Shown here: piece by piece, positions 17,423 through 25,346 of the stretch
How positions within the stretch are numbered: the stretch's first letter is position 1
How the letters are laid out: each line of letters starts with the position of its first letter
Assembly (NCBI GenBank): GCA_019241085.1
Contig: JAFAXH010000118.1
Coordinates: 1-64,000, forward strand
Source: Verrucomicrobiota bacterium
GTDB taxonomy: Bacteria; Verrucomicrobiota; Verrucomicrobiia; Chthoniobacterales; SZAS-18
DNA: 64,000 bases
Direction: 5' to 3'
Made by a program: the position numbers and the translations under genes
The notes under the pieces: model-generated
The model's input: only the letters and a program-made list of their open reading frames with translations
What the model was told of the DNA's origin: nothing
Databases searched by the model: none

Positions 17423-19837
17423 TTACGCGCCTGCCGCAGGCCGCAGGCGGCTGCGTCGATGAAGAATTCGCCAGCCGACGGGCAGCAGGAAGATCGAAAT
17501 GGCGGCGTCGAGCAGCAGACCGAGCGCGCACGTTTTGCCGAGGCTGGCGAGGCCGAGATGGTTGGCCCAACTGATCGTGCCGAATCCGGCCGCGGCGGAC
17601 GCGGCGCACAGGCAGATCACGAGGCCGAGTTCGCGTTGCGCCGCCGGCACGTCGCCACCGTTTCGCCGCAAAGCGAGCAGGAGCAAGATGCTGTAATCCG
17701 TGCCCGTGCCGAGCAACAGCAAAATGGCGGCGAGGTTGAAAAAATTCCACGTCATGCCGAGCAGCGACATCAATCCCGCGAGGCAGGCGAACACCAGCGC
17801 CGTCGTGGCGACGAACAACCCGACCGCGCGCGCGCTGCGGAACGCCACGGCCAGCAGCGCGAGCACGGCGAGGGTGAGCGCGACGATGACCTGCAAGAAT
17901 TCGCGCGGGATGACGCGCTGCAATTCCGCGCCGAGCGCGCTCCAGCTCACGAGAAAGACGCCGTCGAGATTTTTCACCGCGTCATCCAGCGCCTGCTCGC
18001 GGCCGGCGGCGGGTTTGACCAGACCGAGCGCGAGCCATTGGCCGTCGGCCGTGCGGCTGACGGCGCGGCGGAAAATCCAGCGGCTCGCCGCGTTGTCGGG
18101 CCAGACCGGCAAAGCGTGCGCGGACCACGCCGACCATTGGGTTAACACCGACTCCGTGAGCGCGAACGCTTCGTCTTGAAAACCGGCGTCGCGCAACGCC
18201 TGCCGCAAGCGCGGAATTTCCGCTGCCAGCGGCGCGAGCACGGGCAGATTCGCGCGCTGGTGCGCCACGTCGGGCCAGAGCGGCAGCGCGGAACGGTAGC
18301 GGACCACGTCGCCCCGCGCCTGCGCCGCCGCGAGCCGCGACTCGGCGGCGCGCAGGCGGGCGACGGTTTCTTCCACGCTGCCGCCCCGCACGACGAGGCT
18401 GCGCAAGCCGTGCTCGTCAGTGAGGCGTTCTTCCATGCGTTCGAGCGCCGCGTAGGCTTCGCTGTGGCGCGGACGCAACGGCCGGTCGGTGAAATCGGTC
18501 TGCGGCAAGCCTTTCACCGCCAGCGCGCCGAGGAGGACGAGCACGACGGCCAGCGTGAGCCACGCGCCGGTGCGTTGAAAATTCGTGGAAGCGACGAGGC
18601 ATTCCACCACCGACGGCGGACGCGGCGCGGCGCGGCGCTGGAAACGGCGCGTCAATGGCGCATAGACGACGAGCATCACCACGGCGCCGATGAGCACGCC
18701 CATGCCGACGAGCGTGCCGAGTTGCGACAGGCCGGGCAGGCTGCTGAGGTTCAGTGCGAAGAACGCCGCGGCCGTCGTGCCGGCGGTCCAGGCGATGTAT
18801 TGCACGCATTGTTTTTGCAACTCGCGCACCGTGCCGCCGTGAAGCTGCGAGCGTTGAAAAACGAAGTAACCGTAATCGACGCTCAGCCCGATCATGATCG
18901 CCGCGCAACCGACGCCGATGACGGTGAGCTGGCGCAGGAACAAGCCGGCGGTCGCCAGCGTCAACGCGAAGATGAGCAGCAGCATGAGCTGCAAATCCAG
19001 CAACGGCCGCGCGCGCCGGTAGCACAACCAGAAAATGAGCGCGATGACTCCCAGCGTCATGACGCCCGAGGACGCCATGTCCCACTCCATGCTGCCGGCG
19101 ATGGACGCCGCAAACGCCGGGTCGCCGGTGTAGCCCAGCCGCAGTCCCGGCCGGTCGCGCCAAGGCGCAAGGACGCGCTGGATTTCCTTCATCCAGGCGA
19201 TGGTTTCCTTGTAGTTCCCAAACGGCTTCGCCGCCTCGACGTAGATCACGCGGAACGTGCCGTCGGCGGAGGCGAATTCCGACTGCTGCTGTTGCTGTTG
19301 CGCGCCGGTCAGCAGGCCAATGCCGGCGAGCGAGCCGGTGAGGTCAAATGGATCGTAGCCGCGCAGGGCGATCTCCTGCGGCGAGACGGATTCGGTCAAC
19401 AAATCGAGCGTCGCTTGCAGCGTGGCCGGCGCCTGCGCCGGCGCGAGCCGGGCGGCCAGCGCGCGGATTTCCTCCGGCGGCTGGTTGAGCACGAGATAGG
19501 CGAGCAACTCCGCGAGTTCGCCTGGATTTTTTTCCCAAGGCGGCCGGGCGACGGCGCGCTTCACGAGCCGCGGTTGTTGCGCGAGCGCCGCGGCGATGGC
19601 GTCGGCTTCGGCCTCCGCCGTTTCGGCCGTGGACGCTTCGAGGGTGACGATCAGTTCGTTCGATTGCGCGAAATGTTTGAGCAACAGTGACAGCCCCTCG
19701 ACCTGCCGCAAGTGCGTGGGCAGGAGCTTGAGGATATCGACGTTGAAGCTGATGCGCGACAGCCCGGCGACGACGTAAATGAGCAGCAACAGCCCGCCGG
19801 TCGCGACCCAGCCCCAACGCGCGGCGCGGCTCCTCAT
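17423..19837 (-). CDS. MMPL/RND family lipid exporter (polyene cluster, second copy)
   Basis: The 804-residue protein has two RND half-repeats: an N-terminal helix (WVATGGLLLLIYVVAGLSRI), a periplasmic domain, a helix block with IMIGLSVDYGYFVFQRSQLHGG, then a second periplasmic domain and the block with GTGTDYSILLLLALRRNGG. The Asp in SVDYG and GTDYS are the likely proton-relay residues. A tract of six consecutive glutamines lies in the first periplasmic domain (around 19283-19303). Its start overlaps the stop of the LolA-like gene in an ATGA arrangement. It is only distantly similar to the exporter at 10654, so the cluster holds two different LolA-MMPL pairs. Confidence 0.88.
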   Translation of the reverse strand: MRSRAARWGWVATGGLLLLIYVVAGLSRISFNVDILKLLPTHLRQVEGLSLLLKHFAQSNELIVTLEASTAETAEAEADAIAAALAQQPRLVKRAVARPPWEKNPGELAELLAYLVLNQPPEEIRALAARLAPAQAPATLQATLDLLTESVSPQEIALRGYDPFDLTGSLAGIGLLTGAQQQQQQSEFASADGTFRVIYVEAAKPFGNYKETIAWMKEIQRVLAPWRDRPGLRLGYTGDPAFAASIAGSMEWDMASSGVMTLGVIALIFWLCYRRARPLLDLQLMLLLIFALTLATAGLFLRQLTVIGVGCAAIMIGLSVDYGYFVFQRSQLHGGTVRELQKQCVQYIAWTAGTTAAAFFALNLSSLPGLSQLGTLVGMGVLIGAVVMLVVYAPLTRRFQRRAAPRPPSVVECLVASTNFQRTGAWLTLAVVLVLLGALAVKGLPQTDFTDRPLRPRHSEAYAALERMEERLTDEHGLRSLVVRGGSVEETVARLRAAESRLAAAQARGDVVRYRSALPLWPDVAHQRANLPVLAPLAAEIPRLRQALRDAGFQDEAFALTESVLTQWSAWSAHALPVWPDNAASRWIFRRAVSRTADGQWLALGLVKPAAGREQALDDAVKNLDGVFLVSWSALGAELQRVIPREFLQVIVALTLAVLALLAVAFRSARAVGLFVATTALVFACLAGLMSLLGMTWNFFNLAAILLLLGTGTDYSILLLLALRRNGGDVPAAQRELGLVICLCAASAAAGFGTISWANHLGLASLGKTCALGLLLDAAISIFLLPVGWRILHRRSRLRPAAGA

Positions 19838-20511
19838 TTCGCTTCGACGATTTCGTAGCCGGCGAGGTCGAAGTCGAACACACGGCGCTCGATTTTTTGA
19901 TTCAACCGCACGTTGGAAAATTCATTGCGCAGCCACGAGCCGTCGCGCAACGCGATCTCGAACGTCAGCAGATGGCCGGTCGTCGTATCGAAGTCGAGCT
20001 TCAGCGCGGTCAGCATTTTTTTCGCGCTGGCGTCGCGGGGGATGATTTCGAGGTGGCAGCGATTTTCCTGCGTGCTGACGGCGAGCACTTCAAACTGGCG
20101 GTTGAAGTCGGCGTAGTCTTTTGCTAGCGGCATCTTCATCATGGCAAACGCCTGCGCGCTGTTTCTGCTGTCGGCCCTGCCGCCGAGATGATCGGCGGGC
20201 AAACGTTCGGCGCGTTTTTTTCCGGGTTGAATCAAATACGCCGTGTCGCCGTTGCGCAGCAGGATGGCCTTGGCCGGGTCGCCCAATTCCCAGCGCAACG
20301 ATTGCGGCGCGCTGAACCACAGATGGCCGGGGATGGCGACAGGACTTTGCAACGCGCGGAAGGCGCGAGTTTGCGTGAAATCGGCCTGCACGGTGCGCAC
20401 TTCATCCTGGCGGGCGATCCATTTTTTCACCGGCGTCAGGTCAAAATTTTCGGCCGCGAGCAACGCCGGGCTTGGGCCAAACAACAAAATAAGAAAGACG
20501 AGCAAACGCAT
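19834..20511 (-). CDS. LolA-like outer membrane lipoprotein carrier (polyene cluster, second copy)
   Basis: The 225-residue product starts at the ATG at 20511 with a signal peptide (MRLLVFLILLFGPSPALLAA). Its mature part (WIARQDEVRTVQADFTQTR, then ALQSPVAIPGHLWFSAPQSLRWEL) is a clear LolA pattern: in LolA this region lines the hydrophobic cavity that holds lipid. The stop codon overlaps the start of the MMPL exporter (ATGA), so the two are translationally coupled. A much longer open frame continues upstream to 20895 but has no LolA similarity. This copy is closer to canonical LolA than the one at 13221. Confidence 0.85.
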   Translation of the reverse strand: MRLLVFLILLFGPSPALLAAENFDLTPVKKWIARQDEVRTVQADFTQTRAFRALQSPVAIPGHLWFSAPQSLRWELGDPAKAILLRNGDTAYLIQPGKKRAERLPADHLGGRADSRNSAQAFAMMKMPLAKDYADFNRQFEVLAVSTQENRCHLEIIPRDASAKKMLTALKLDFDTTTGHLLTFEIALRDGSWLRNEFSNVRLNQKIERRVFDFDLAGYEIVEAK

Positions 20512-20605
20512 GGATCGAGTCGAAGGGCGCACAAATTCCGCAAGCAACCGCGTCGGCGCAAACAAATAAGCGAAAAACTCTGCGGCACGGGGAAACCGCC
20601 CGCGG

Positions 20606-21622
20606 TCACAGAAATTTTGCGATGAGCCTTTTGAGCACCGGCCGCACGGCGCGGGCGAGGTGCGGATTCGCGTAGCCCATCCACGCGACGGACGACGTGG
20701 TGTCGAGCGGCGCGCGCAACGGCTTGCCGTCGGGCGCTTCGACGACGCCGCCCGCCTCGGCGAGCAGGAACGCGGTGCAAAGATCGTAGGGATGACACGC
20801 GAGCGCCGTGCGCAGTCCGAGCTTCGCAAAGACGAGCGGGCGCAGGTCGCCGAGCATCCGGTCGTGGCCGACGAGCAGTTCGTAAATCTGGCCACCGCTC
20901 GCGATGTATTGATCGTCGAAAATCAACGGCGAGCGGTTTGCGTTGTGGCCGTAAAGTCCCTGCCACAGCGCTTCCTCGATCTGCGCGGTCAGCGCCTTGC
21001 CTTCGGGAAAAAATCGCGCGAGCGAGGCAAAGCCGTGCTGGAAATCCCGCGCCCGCGAGGGCCGCGCCGCGAAGCGTTGCCGCGAGCCATCGAGCACGTT
21101 GATCGCCTCCGCAAGCACCCGGCCTTCGCCGCGCACGCCGCTGAGCTGATCGGCGCGCCATTGCTTGCTCGTCGGCAGTTCGGTCATCGCCGCGACGACG
21201 AGATCGCCGAGATGATTTTTCGGGCCGCGCTGCGGCGCGAGCGCGGCCAGAATCCACGCGCTGCGTTTGTCATACATCAAGCCGCGCGTGCCGTCGATCG
21301 GATCGAGGATGCATTTGAAAAGGGTTTTCGCCACCGGCGTGCCCCGCGGGAAAGTCCCCGCCTCGCTGTCTTCGAGACCTTCCATCACCAGTTCGACCGG
21401 CCAAGCGCGCGGCCAATGCGCGTCGAACCACGCGAGGATTGCCGCCTCGCTGATCCGGTCGATTTCGTAAATCGTGTCCGCCGCCGTGACCGCCGCGATT
21501 TTGGTGAAGGACGACGCGGAGCGTTTGCGCCGCGTTGCGAGCAGCGTGTCGCGGATGTGATCCTGCAACGCGCAGAGCAGGCGCCGGGCGTGGTGGAGCT
21601 GCCGGGTGGTCGTCGTCGTCAA
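20606..21622 (-). CDS. Inositol monophosphatase family protein
   Basis: The 338-residue protein carries ILDPIDGTRGLMYDK, the metal-binding D-x-x-D-G-T motif of inositol monophosphatases and 3'-phosphoadenosine phosphatases, plus a first acidic segment (LVMEGLEDSE) and the late motif HPYDLCTAFLLAEAGGVVEAPDG. The likely start is the TTG at 21622, whose TTGA overlaps the stop of the acyltransferase gene. The frame is open further upstream only inside that gene. Ligands look intact, so a lithium-sensitive-type phosphatase is plausible. The substrate is unknown. The coupling to an acyltransferase suggests it dephosphorylates a head group or a nucleotide by-product of 4'-phosphopantetheinylation; both are inference. 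Confidence 0.75.
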   Translation of the reverse strand: MTTTTTRQLHHARRLLCALQDHIRDTLLATRRKRSASSFTKIAAVTAADTIYEIDRISEAAILAWFDAHWPRAWPVELVMEGLEDSEAGTFPRGTPVAKTLFKCILDPIDGTRGLMYDKRSAWILAALAPQRGPKNHLGDLVVAAMTELPTSKQWRADQLSGVRGEGRVLAEAINVLDGSRQRFAARPSRARDFQHGFASLARFFPEGKALTAQIEEALWQGLYGHNANRSPLIFDDQYIASGGQIYELLVGHDRMLGDLRPLVFAKLGLRTALACHPYDLCTAFLLAEAGGVVEAPDGKPLRAPLDTTSSVAWMGYANPHLARAVRPVLKRLIAKFL

Positions 21623-22731
21623 GGCGCGGGTGCTCCCGATGGCACTTCCAAAACGTCGCGCCGCGGCGCACACGAGGAAGCTGGCAGCAACGTGGACGCA
21701 GCCGGTTGCGACGACGCGACGACCGGATTCAGCGGCGTGAAGTTGAACCACAGAAACGGCCGCAGCCGCAGCAACGCCTCGACTTTATCGAGCACGGCTT
21801 GGAAATGCGCGCGGGCGGCTTGCAAATTTTCCTCGCGGCTCCAATCGGCGCGCGGCTCGAAGATCGGCGGCACCAAAATCTCGCTCGCGCCGGGATCGTG
21901 CGCCGCCGGCACGGCGAAGGCGAACGCCGCGGGCAGGCCGTGCATGATGGCAACGTGATAAATCGTGAACGGCATCTGCCGCGTGGCGTTCAAAAAATGA
22001 AACGGCTCGCGCTTGGCGCTGTATTCAAAACGGTCGCACTGCATCGCGAGCGAGCGGCCGGCGCGCAAGGCTGCGTTCATCGCGAAGACACGGTCGGCCC
22101 AGGAATTGATCCACAAATACGTGACGTTCGCGCCGTAGCGTTGCGCCAGCCGCTCGGTGTCCGCGGAGTTGCCGACGCGCTTGCGGATCATGTGAACTTT
22201 TGCGCCGAGGTCGCCGAGGAAATAGCCGAGCAAATCGGAGTGCCCGACGTGCATCGTGCCGTAGAGCGCCGGCCGTCCGCTGGCGGCAAGCTCGCGCAAC
22301 GCGCGGTCGTCTTCGCCGGGCGCGGGACGAAGCCGCGGCGCGCGGCCGTGGGCAATTTCGAGCCGTAGGAAAAGGTATTCGGCGAAGGCGTGAAAGTGCT
22401 GCCAGATTTCGCGCTGGCCCGGCGCGCGTCCGAGGATCACGCGCAGGTATTCGCGCGACGCGGCGCGTTGTCGCGGCATGAGCACCGTCGCCAGCCAGGC
22501 GCCGTAACGCAGCCCGGCGCGATTGAACCAGTCGGGCATTTTTTCCAGACAAAAACCGAGGAAGGCGTAGCTGCCCGGCGGACCGGGATTGCGCGCGGTT
22601 TGCTCAGCTTCGCTCACCTGCCGCCGGCGCACGCGGCTCCAGCCGAGCCAAAAGCCGAGCGGCGCGGCGGTCAGCACAAAAATGCCGACGGCAAACGGCA
22701 AAAAGTCGAAGGCGAAAAACAAGGCAGCCAT
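21619..22731 (-). CDS. LpxL/HtrB-like lipid acyltransferase
   Basis: The 370-residue protein starts at the ATG at 22731 with an N-terminal membrane anchor (MAALFFAFDFLPFAVGIFVL). It has GTMHVGHSDLLGYF, containing the H-x4-D catalytic motif (His161, Asp166) of LpxL-type acyltransferases, followed by MIRKRVGNS and later AMQCDRFEYS. Homologues are standard in aryl polyene clusters, where they attach the polyene chain to a lipid or sugar on the inner membrane. It is downstream of the ketosynthase-like gene and overlaps the next gene by 4 bases (TTGA). A role in ordinary lipid A acylation is an alternative, but the neighbours favour the polyene product. Confidence 0.82.
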   Translation of the reverse strand: MAALFFAFDFLPFAVGIFVLTAAPLGFWLGWSRVRRRQVSEAEQTARNPGPPGSYAFLGFCLEKMPDWFNRAGLRYGAWLATVLMPRQRAASREYLRVILGRAPGQREIWQHFHAFAEYLFLRLEIAHGRAPRLRPAPGEDDRALRELAASGRPALYGTMHVGHSDLLGYFLGDLGAKVHMIRKRVGNSADTERLAQRYGANVTYLWINSWADRVFAMNAALRAGRSLAMQCDRFEYSAKREPFHFLNATRQMPFTIYHVAIMHGLPAAFAFAVPAAHDPGASEILVPPIFEPRADWSREENLQAARAHFQAVLDKVEALLRLRPFLWFNFTPLNPVVASSQPAASTLLPASSCAPRRDVLEVPSGAPAP

Positions 22732-22781
22732 GCGGGCAGGACAACAGCAGCAACTCACAGCAAGTTGCTTTCAACTTATTT

Positions 22782-23477
22782 TTAATACCACGTCAACTCG
22801 ACCTCGCCACCGGCCGGGCTGCGCCAGCGCGCGGCGCGGCGTTCCTGGATGGCGAGGAAGAGTTCGGGCAACTCGCCGCCCGCGGAAGCAGCGCCGTTTT
22901 TTTCGTCCGCCGCGACAGCCGACGGTTGGAAACTGAGTTCGCCGAGCGCGTCATCACCGCCGGCGGAATCGAGTCGGAGGGCAAAGGCGAAGGCGACGGG
23001 CGAGGCCGCGCCGATGTCCGTCAGCCAGGTTGCGATCTCCTCGCCGCCGGTGAGAAAGACGCGCTCGCCCGGCGTCGTCAGCGCGCACAGCGCGGCGTGC
23101 GCGGCGACGCCCGCGCGGCCCGCCAGCGGCGTGAGTTCGCGCACCGGCCAGCCGCGATTGATGAGCACCTGCTCGATGGCGCTCGGGTGGATGCTGGTTT
23201 GAAAAAACAACGGGCTGGCGGCGGGAAAACTCGCCAGATAACGCTCGGTCGCGCTCGCCTCGCCGAACGTGCTGGCGTAGATGACGGCGTCGGCGGGCGC
23301 GACGGAAAAATCGCGCAACGCGTGCCCGAGCAACAGGCCGAGCCGCGTCATGCGCCGCGCGACGTTGGGCGGGAAATTTCCCATCCAAGCGCGCACGTCG
23401 GTGTCGGCCATCGGCGCGTGGAAAATGCCCTCGGCGCTGGCTTTCTTTAAATAACGACGCAAGGGCGCGGGCGGCAT
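22782..23477 (-). CDS. Ketosynthase-like chain length factor (Ketoacyl-synt_2 type)
   Basis: The 231-residue protein from the ATG at 23477 matches the short, catalytically degenerate ketosynthase family seen in aryl polyene clusters. It shows NFPPNVARRMTRLGLLLGHAL, the VIYASTFGE beta strand, and FFQTSIHPSAIEQVLINRG, where a true ketosynthase would carry the active-site Cys segment. No Cys-His-His triad is present. Such proteins pair with an active ketosynthase and help set chain length. It follows the ketosynthase gene on the same strand. The GTG at 23492 would add five residues and overlap the repeat element at 23486. Confidence 0.78.
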   Translation of the reverse strand: MPPAPLRRYLKKASAEGIFHAPMADTDVRAWMGNFPPNVARRMTRLGLLLGHALRDFSVAPADAVIYASTFGEASATERYLASFPAASPLFFQTSIHPSAIEQVLINRGWPVRELTPLAGRAGVAAHAALCALTTPGERVFLTGGEEIATWLTDIGAASPVAFAFALRLDSAGGDDALGELSFQPSAVAADEKNGAASAGGELPELFLAIQERRAARWRSPAGGEVELTWY

Positions 23478-23485
23478 GGTTTCAT

Positions 23486-23590
23486 TTAACACAGAGGCGC
23501 GGAGGAGCAGAGAAGCACAGAGGAAGGCAGGTTGGTTTTTCTATAAAAAAGTTTCTTCCTCTGCGCATCTCCGTGCCTTTGCGTTTAAAA
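23486..23590. repeat. Palindromic element with 8-bp period arms (ACAGAGG type)
   Basis: Between the ketosynthase and chain-length-factor genes, a left arm built of units such as GCGGAGGA, GCAGAGAA and GCACAGAG is mirrored by a right arm CTCTGCGC, ATCTCCGT, GCCTTTGC. The centre is AT-rich. The transcript would fold into a long imperfect hairpin. Confidence 0.7.
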
Positions 23591-23608
23591 TCACCCATCG
23601 CTCCACGC

Positions 23609-24823
23609 TCAACCGTGCCCGAGCAAAAACGCGTAATGCGCGCCGCCGAACGCGTAGGAATTCAGCACGCAGCCGGTGAATTCGCCGAGCGCAAACGGCG
23701 CGGTGGCGACCTCTGCCGAGAAGCAAGGCTCGCCCTCGCTGCCGATGGTCCCCGGCGCCTGGCCACGACGGATAAATTCCATCGCCAGCGCCAGCTCGAC
23801 CAAGCCGCACGAGCCGAGCGTGTGCCCGAGCGCGCCTTTCCAGCTCACCAGCGGCGCGCCGGGAAACGCTTCGCTCATGTGCCGCGCCTCCAGCCGACCG
23901 GCCTCAATCGTGCCGGTGCCGTGGCCTTTGACCCAGACCCGCTGGCCGCGCGCTTCGGCCGCCGCACGCATCGTGACGGCAAGCTGGCCCATGCCGATGC
24001 CGTCGGGATGGTTGCCGGTGAAATGATACATCTCGTTTGCGCCCGCCTGCGCCTCGAGGCGGAATCCGCTGTCGCCGCTCGACCGCGGGCGGGTGAGGAC
24101 CGCGAACGCCACGCCGTCGCCCAGGCCGACCGCGCCAAATTCCCGCTCGGCATACGGCGCGGGCAGGGCGTTGAATAAAATTTTCAACGCGTGAAAACCG
24201 GCCGCGACAAACGGGCTGAGAAAATCGTAAGTCACCACGAGCGCCTCGTCCGCCAGCCCGGCGCCGACCTGGCGCGAGGCGTAGAGCAAGCCGAGATTCG
24301 ACGACACGCAGGCGTGGGAAAAATGCGTGACGTTCCCGCCCCAGCCGAGCCGCGCGCCGAACCACGCGGTGAGCTGGTGCGGGAGCAGATACGGCAGCCG
24401 CGCGTCGGCGCGATCTTGAAAATACGCATACAGCTCGCCGATGCCGAAATTGCTGCTGGTGATGAACACTGGAAAGCGCGGCTGGCCCCACGGACGATCC
24501 GGCACGCTGGTCTGGAGAAATTCGAGCAACGGCTTTTCCCAGCGCGGCTGGCCGTCGCTGGCGGCGGCCCCGGCGGCGGGCTGCCAGTCGTCGATGAGAC
24601 CGAGCGGCACGAGGTCGCCGCCGTCCTGGCCGCGCACGGGCAGCATTTGCAACGCGCGCTGACCGCGCAGGAGCGCGTCCGCCGTGGCGCGCGTGTCGCC
24701 CAGCGGCGTGCGGCAGCCCGCGGCCGCGAGCGCGACGACGGGCGCGTCGTTGCCACGGTCGGCAGGTTGGGGAAAAACCGCGGCGGAGGTGGCGCTGGCG
24801 GGAGCGAGAAGCACGGGAGTCAT
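23609..24823 (-). CDS. Beta-ketoacyl-ACP synthase (FabF-like, aryl-polyene type)
   Basis: The 404-residue enzyme extends a carrier-bound acyl chain by two carbons. The active-site set is complete: Cys172 in SHACVSSN, His301 in KGHGTGT, and Lys329/His334 in KGALGHTLG. The usual A-C-A-S-S of FabF reads A-C-V-S-S, and the N-terminal third (about 110 residues) is unusually Ala/Gly-rich. This is the only complete ketosynthase in the cluster, so iterative elongation is implied. It lies between the acyl carrier protein gene at 24982 and the chain length factor at 22782, all on the minus strand. Both neighbouring gaps contain short-period palindromic repeats. Confidence 0.87.
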   Translation of the reverse strand: MTPVLLAPASATSAAVFPQPADRGNDAPVVALAAAGCRTPLGDTRATADALLRGQRALQMLPVRGQDGGDLVPLGLIDDWQPAAGAAASDGQPRWEKPLLEFLQTSVPDRPWGQPRFPVFITSSNFGIGELYAYFQDRADARLPYLLPHQLTAWFGARLGWGGNVTHFSHACVSSNLGLLYASRQVGAGLADEALVVTYDFLSPFVAAGFHALKILFNALPAPYAEREFGAVGLGDGVAFAVLTRPRSSGDSGFRLEAQAGANEMYHFTGNHPDGIGMGQLAVTMRAAAEARGQRVWVKGHGTGTIEAGRLEARHMSEAFPGAPLVSWKGALGHTLGSCGLVELALAMEFIRRGQAPGTIGSEGEPCFSAEVATAPFALGEFTGCVLNSYAFGGAHYAFLLGHG

Positions 24824-24857
24824 CGCAACGTTACAAACGTCTTACCCGATTTTTTTA

Positions 24858-24970
24858 CCACCAAGACGCCAGGACGCCAAGCAGTTGAGGGTTGAGAGTT
24901 GAGGGTTGAGAGAAAAAGGCAGTCCCTCAATTCCCACTATCTTCTTGGTGCCTTGGTGTCTTGGTGGTGA
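24858..24970. repeat. Nested palindrome: 8-bp CCAAGACG arms around a 7-bp GTTGAGG array
   Basis: The left arm reads CCAAGACG, CCAGGACG, CCAAG. The right arm reads CTTGGTGC, CTTGGTGT, CTTGGTGG. Between them lie four perfect heptamers (GTTGAGG, GTTGAGA, GTTGAGG, GTTGAGA) at 24884-24911. It fills the gap between the carrier protein and ketosynthase genes. Confidence 0.8.
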
Positions 24971-24981
24971 ATCCCGCTGCC

Positions 24982-25260
24982 TCACACGCCACTGGCGACA
25001 CCGCGCGCGCGTTCGATGAACGCCGCCAGCGTCGTCACGCTTTGAAACGCCTGCATCGCCTGCTCACTGTTGGCGATCTTCACGCCGTATTCTTTTTCCA
25101 CGTTGAGCGTCAATTCCAAGGCGTCGATGGAGTCCAGGCCGAGGCCGGTTTTGAACAAAGGCGTGTCGTCACCGATGTCTCCGGGCTGCACGTCGATGAG
25201 GTTGAGGCGTTCGACGATGAGATGTTTGAGGTTGTCCTTCAGTTCGGCGGTAGTGCTCAT
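24982..25260 (-). CDS. Acyl carrier protein (polyene cluster, minus-strand unit)
   Basis: The 92-residue protein has the phosphopantetheine site GLGLDSIDALELTLNVEKEYG with Ser44, and begins with a normal carrier helix (ELKDNLKHLIVERLNLIDV). It is the first gene of the minus-strand unit that continues with ketosynthase, chain length factor, acyltransferase, inositol-phosphatase-like protein, LolA-like carrier and exporter. It ends with a Gly/Val-rich tail. The valS stop lies 86 bp upstream on the same strand, so this unit may begin in that gap. Confidence 0.9.
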   Translation of the reverse strand: MSTTAELKDNLKHLIVERLNLIDVQPGDIGDDTPLFKTGLGLDSIDALELTLNVEKEYGVKIANSEQAMQAFQSVTTLAAFIERARGVASGV

Positions 25261-25346
25261 TGGCTCAGGGCGACGGCACGACGGCCGGCGGCGGGAGAGT
25301 GCAAAGCAGAAAAACTAATCGCGCGCTATCCCAAACGCAAGGCATC

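Noticed and set aside
18176-19690. Open frame of 504 codons on the plus strand
   Set aside because: It is antisense to the MMPL exporter and consists of Arg/His/Gln-rich sequence without a domain.
23486-24970. CRISPR-like repetition near the ketosynthase gene
   Set aside because: Units are 7-8 bp without spacers and are arranged as palindromes, not as 25-40 bp repeats separated by unique spacers.
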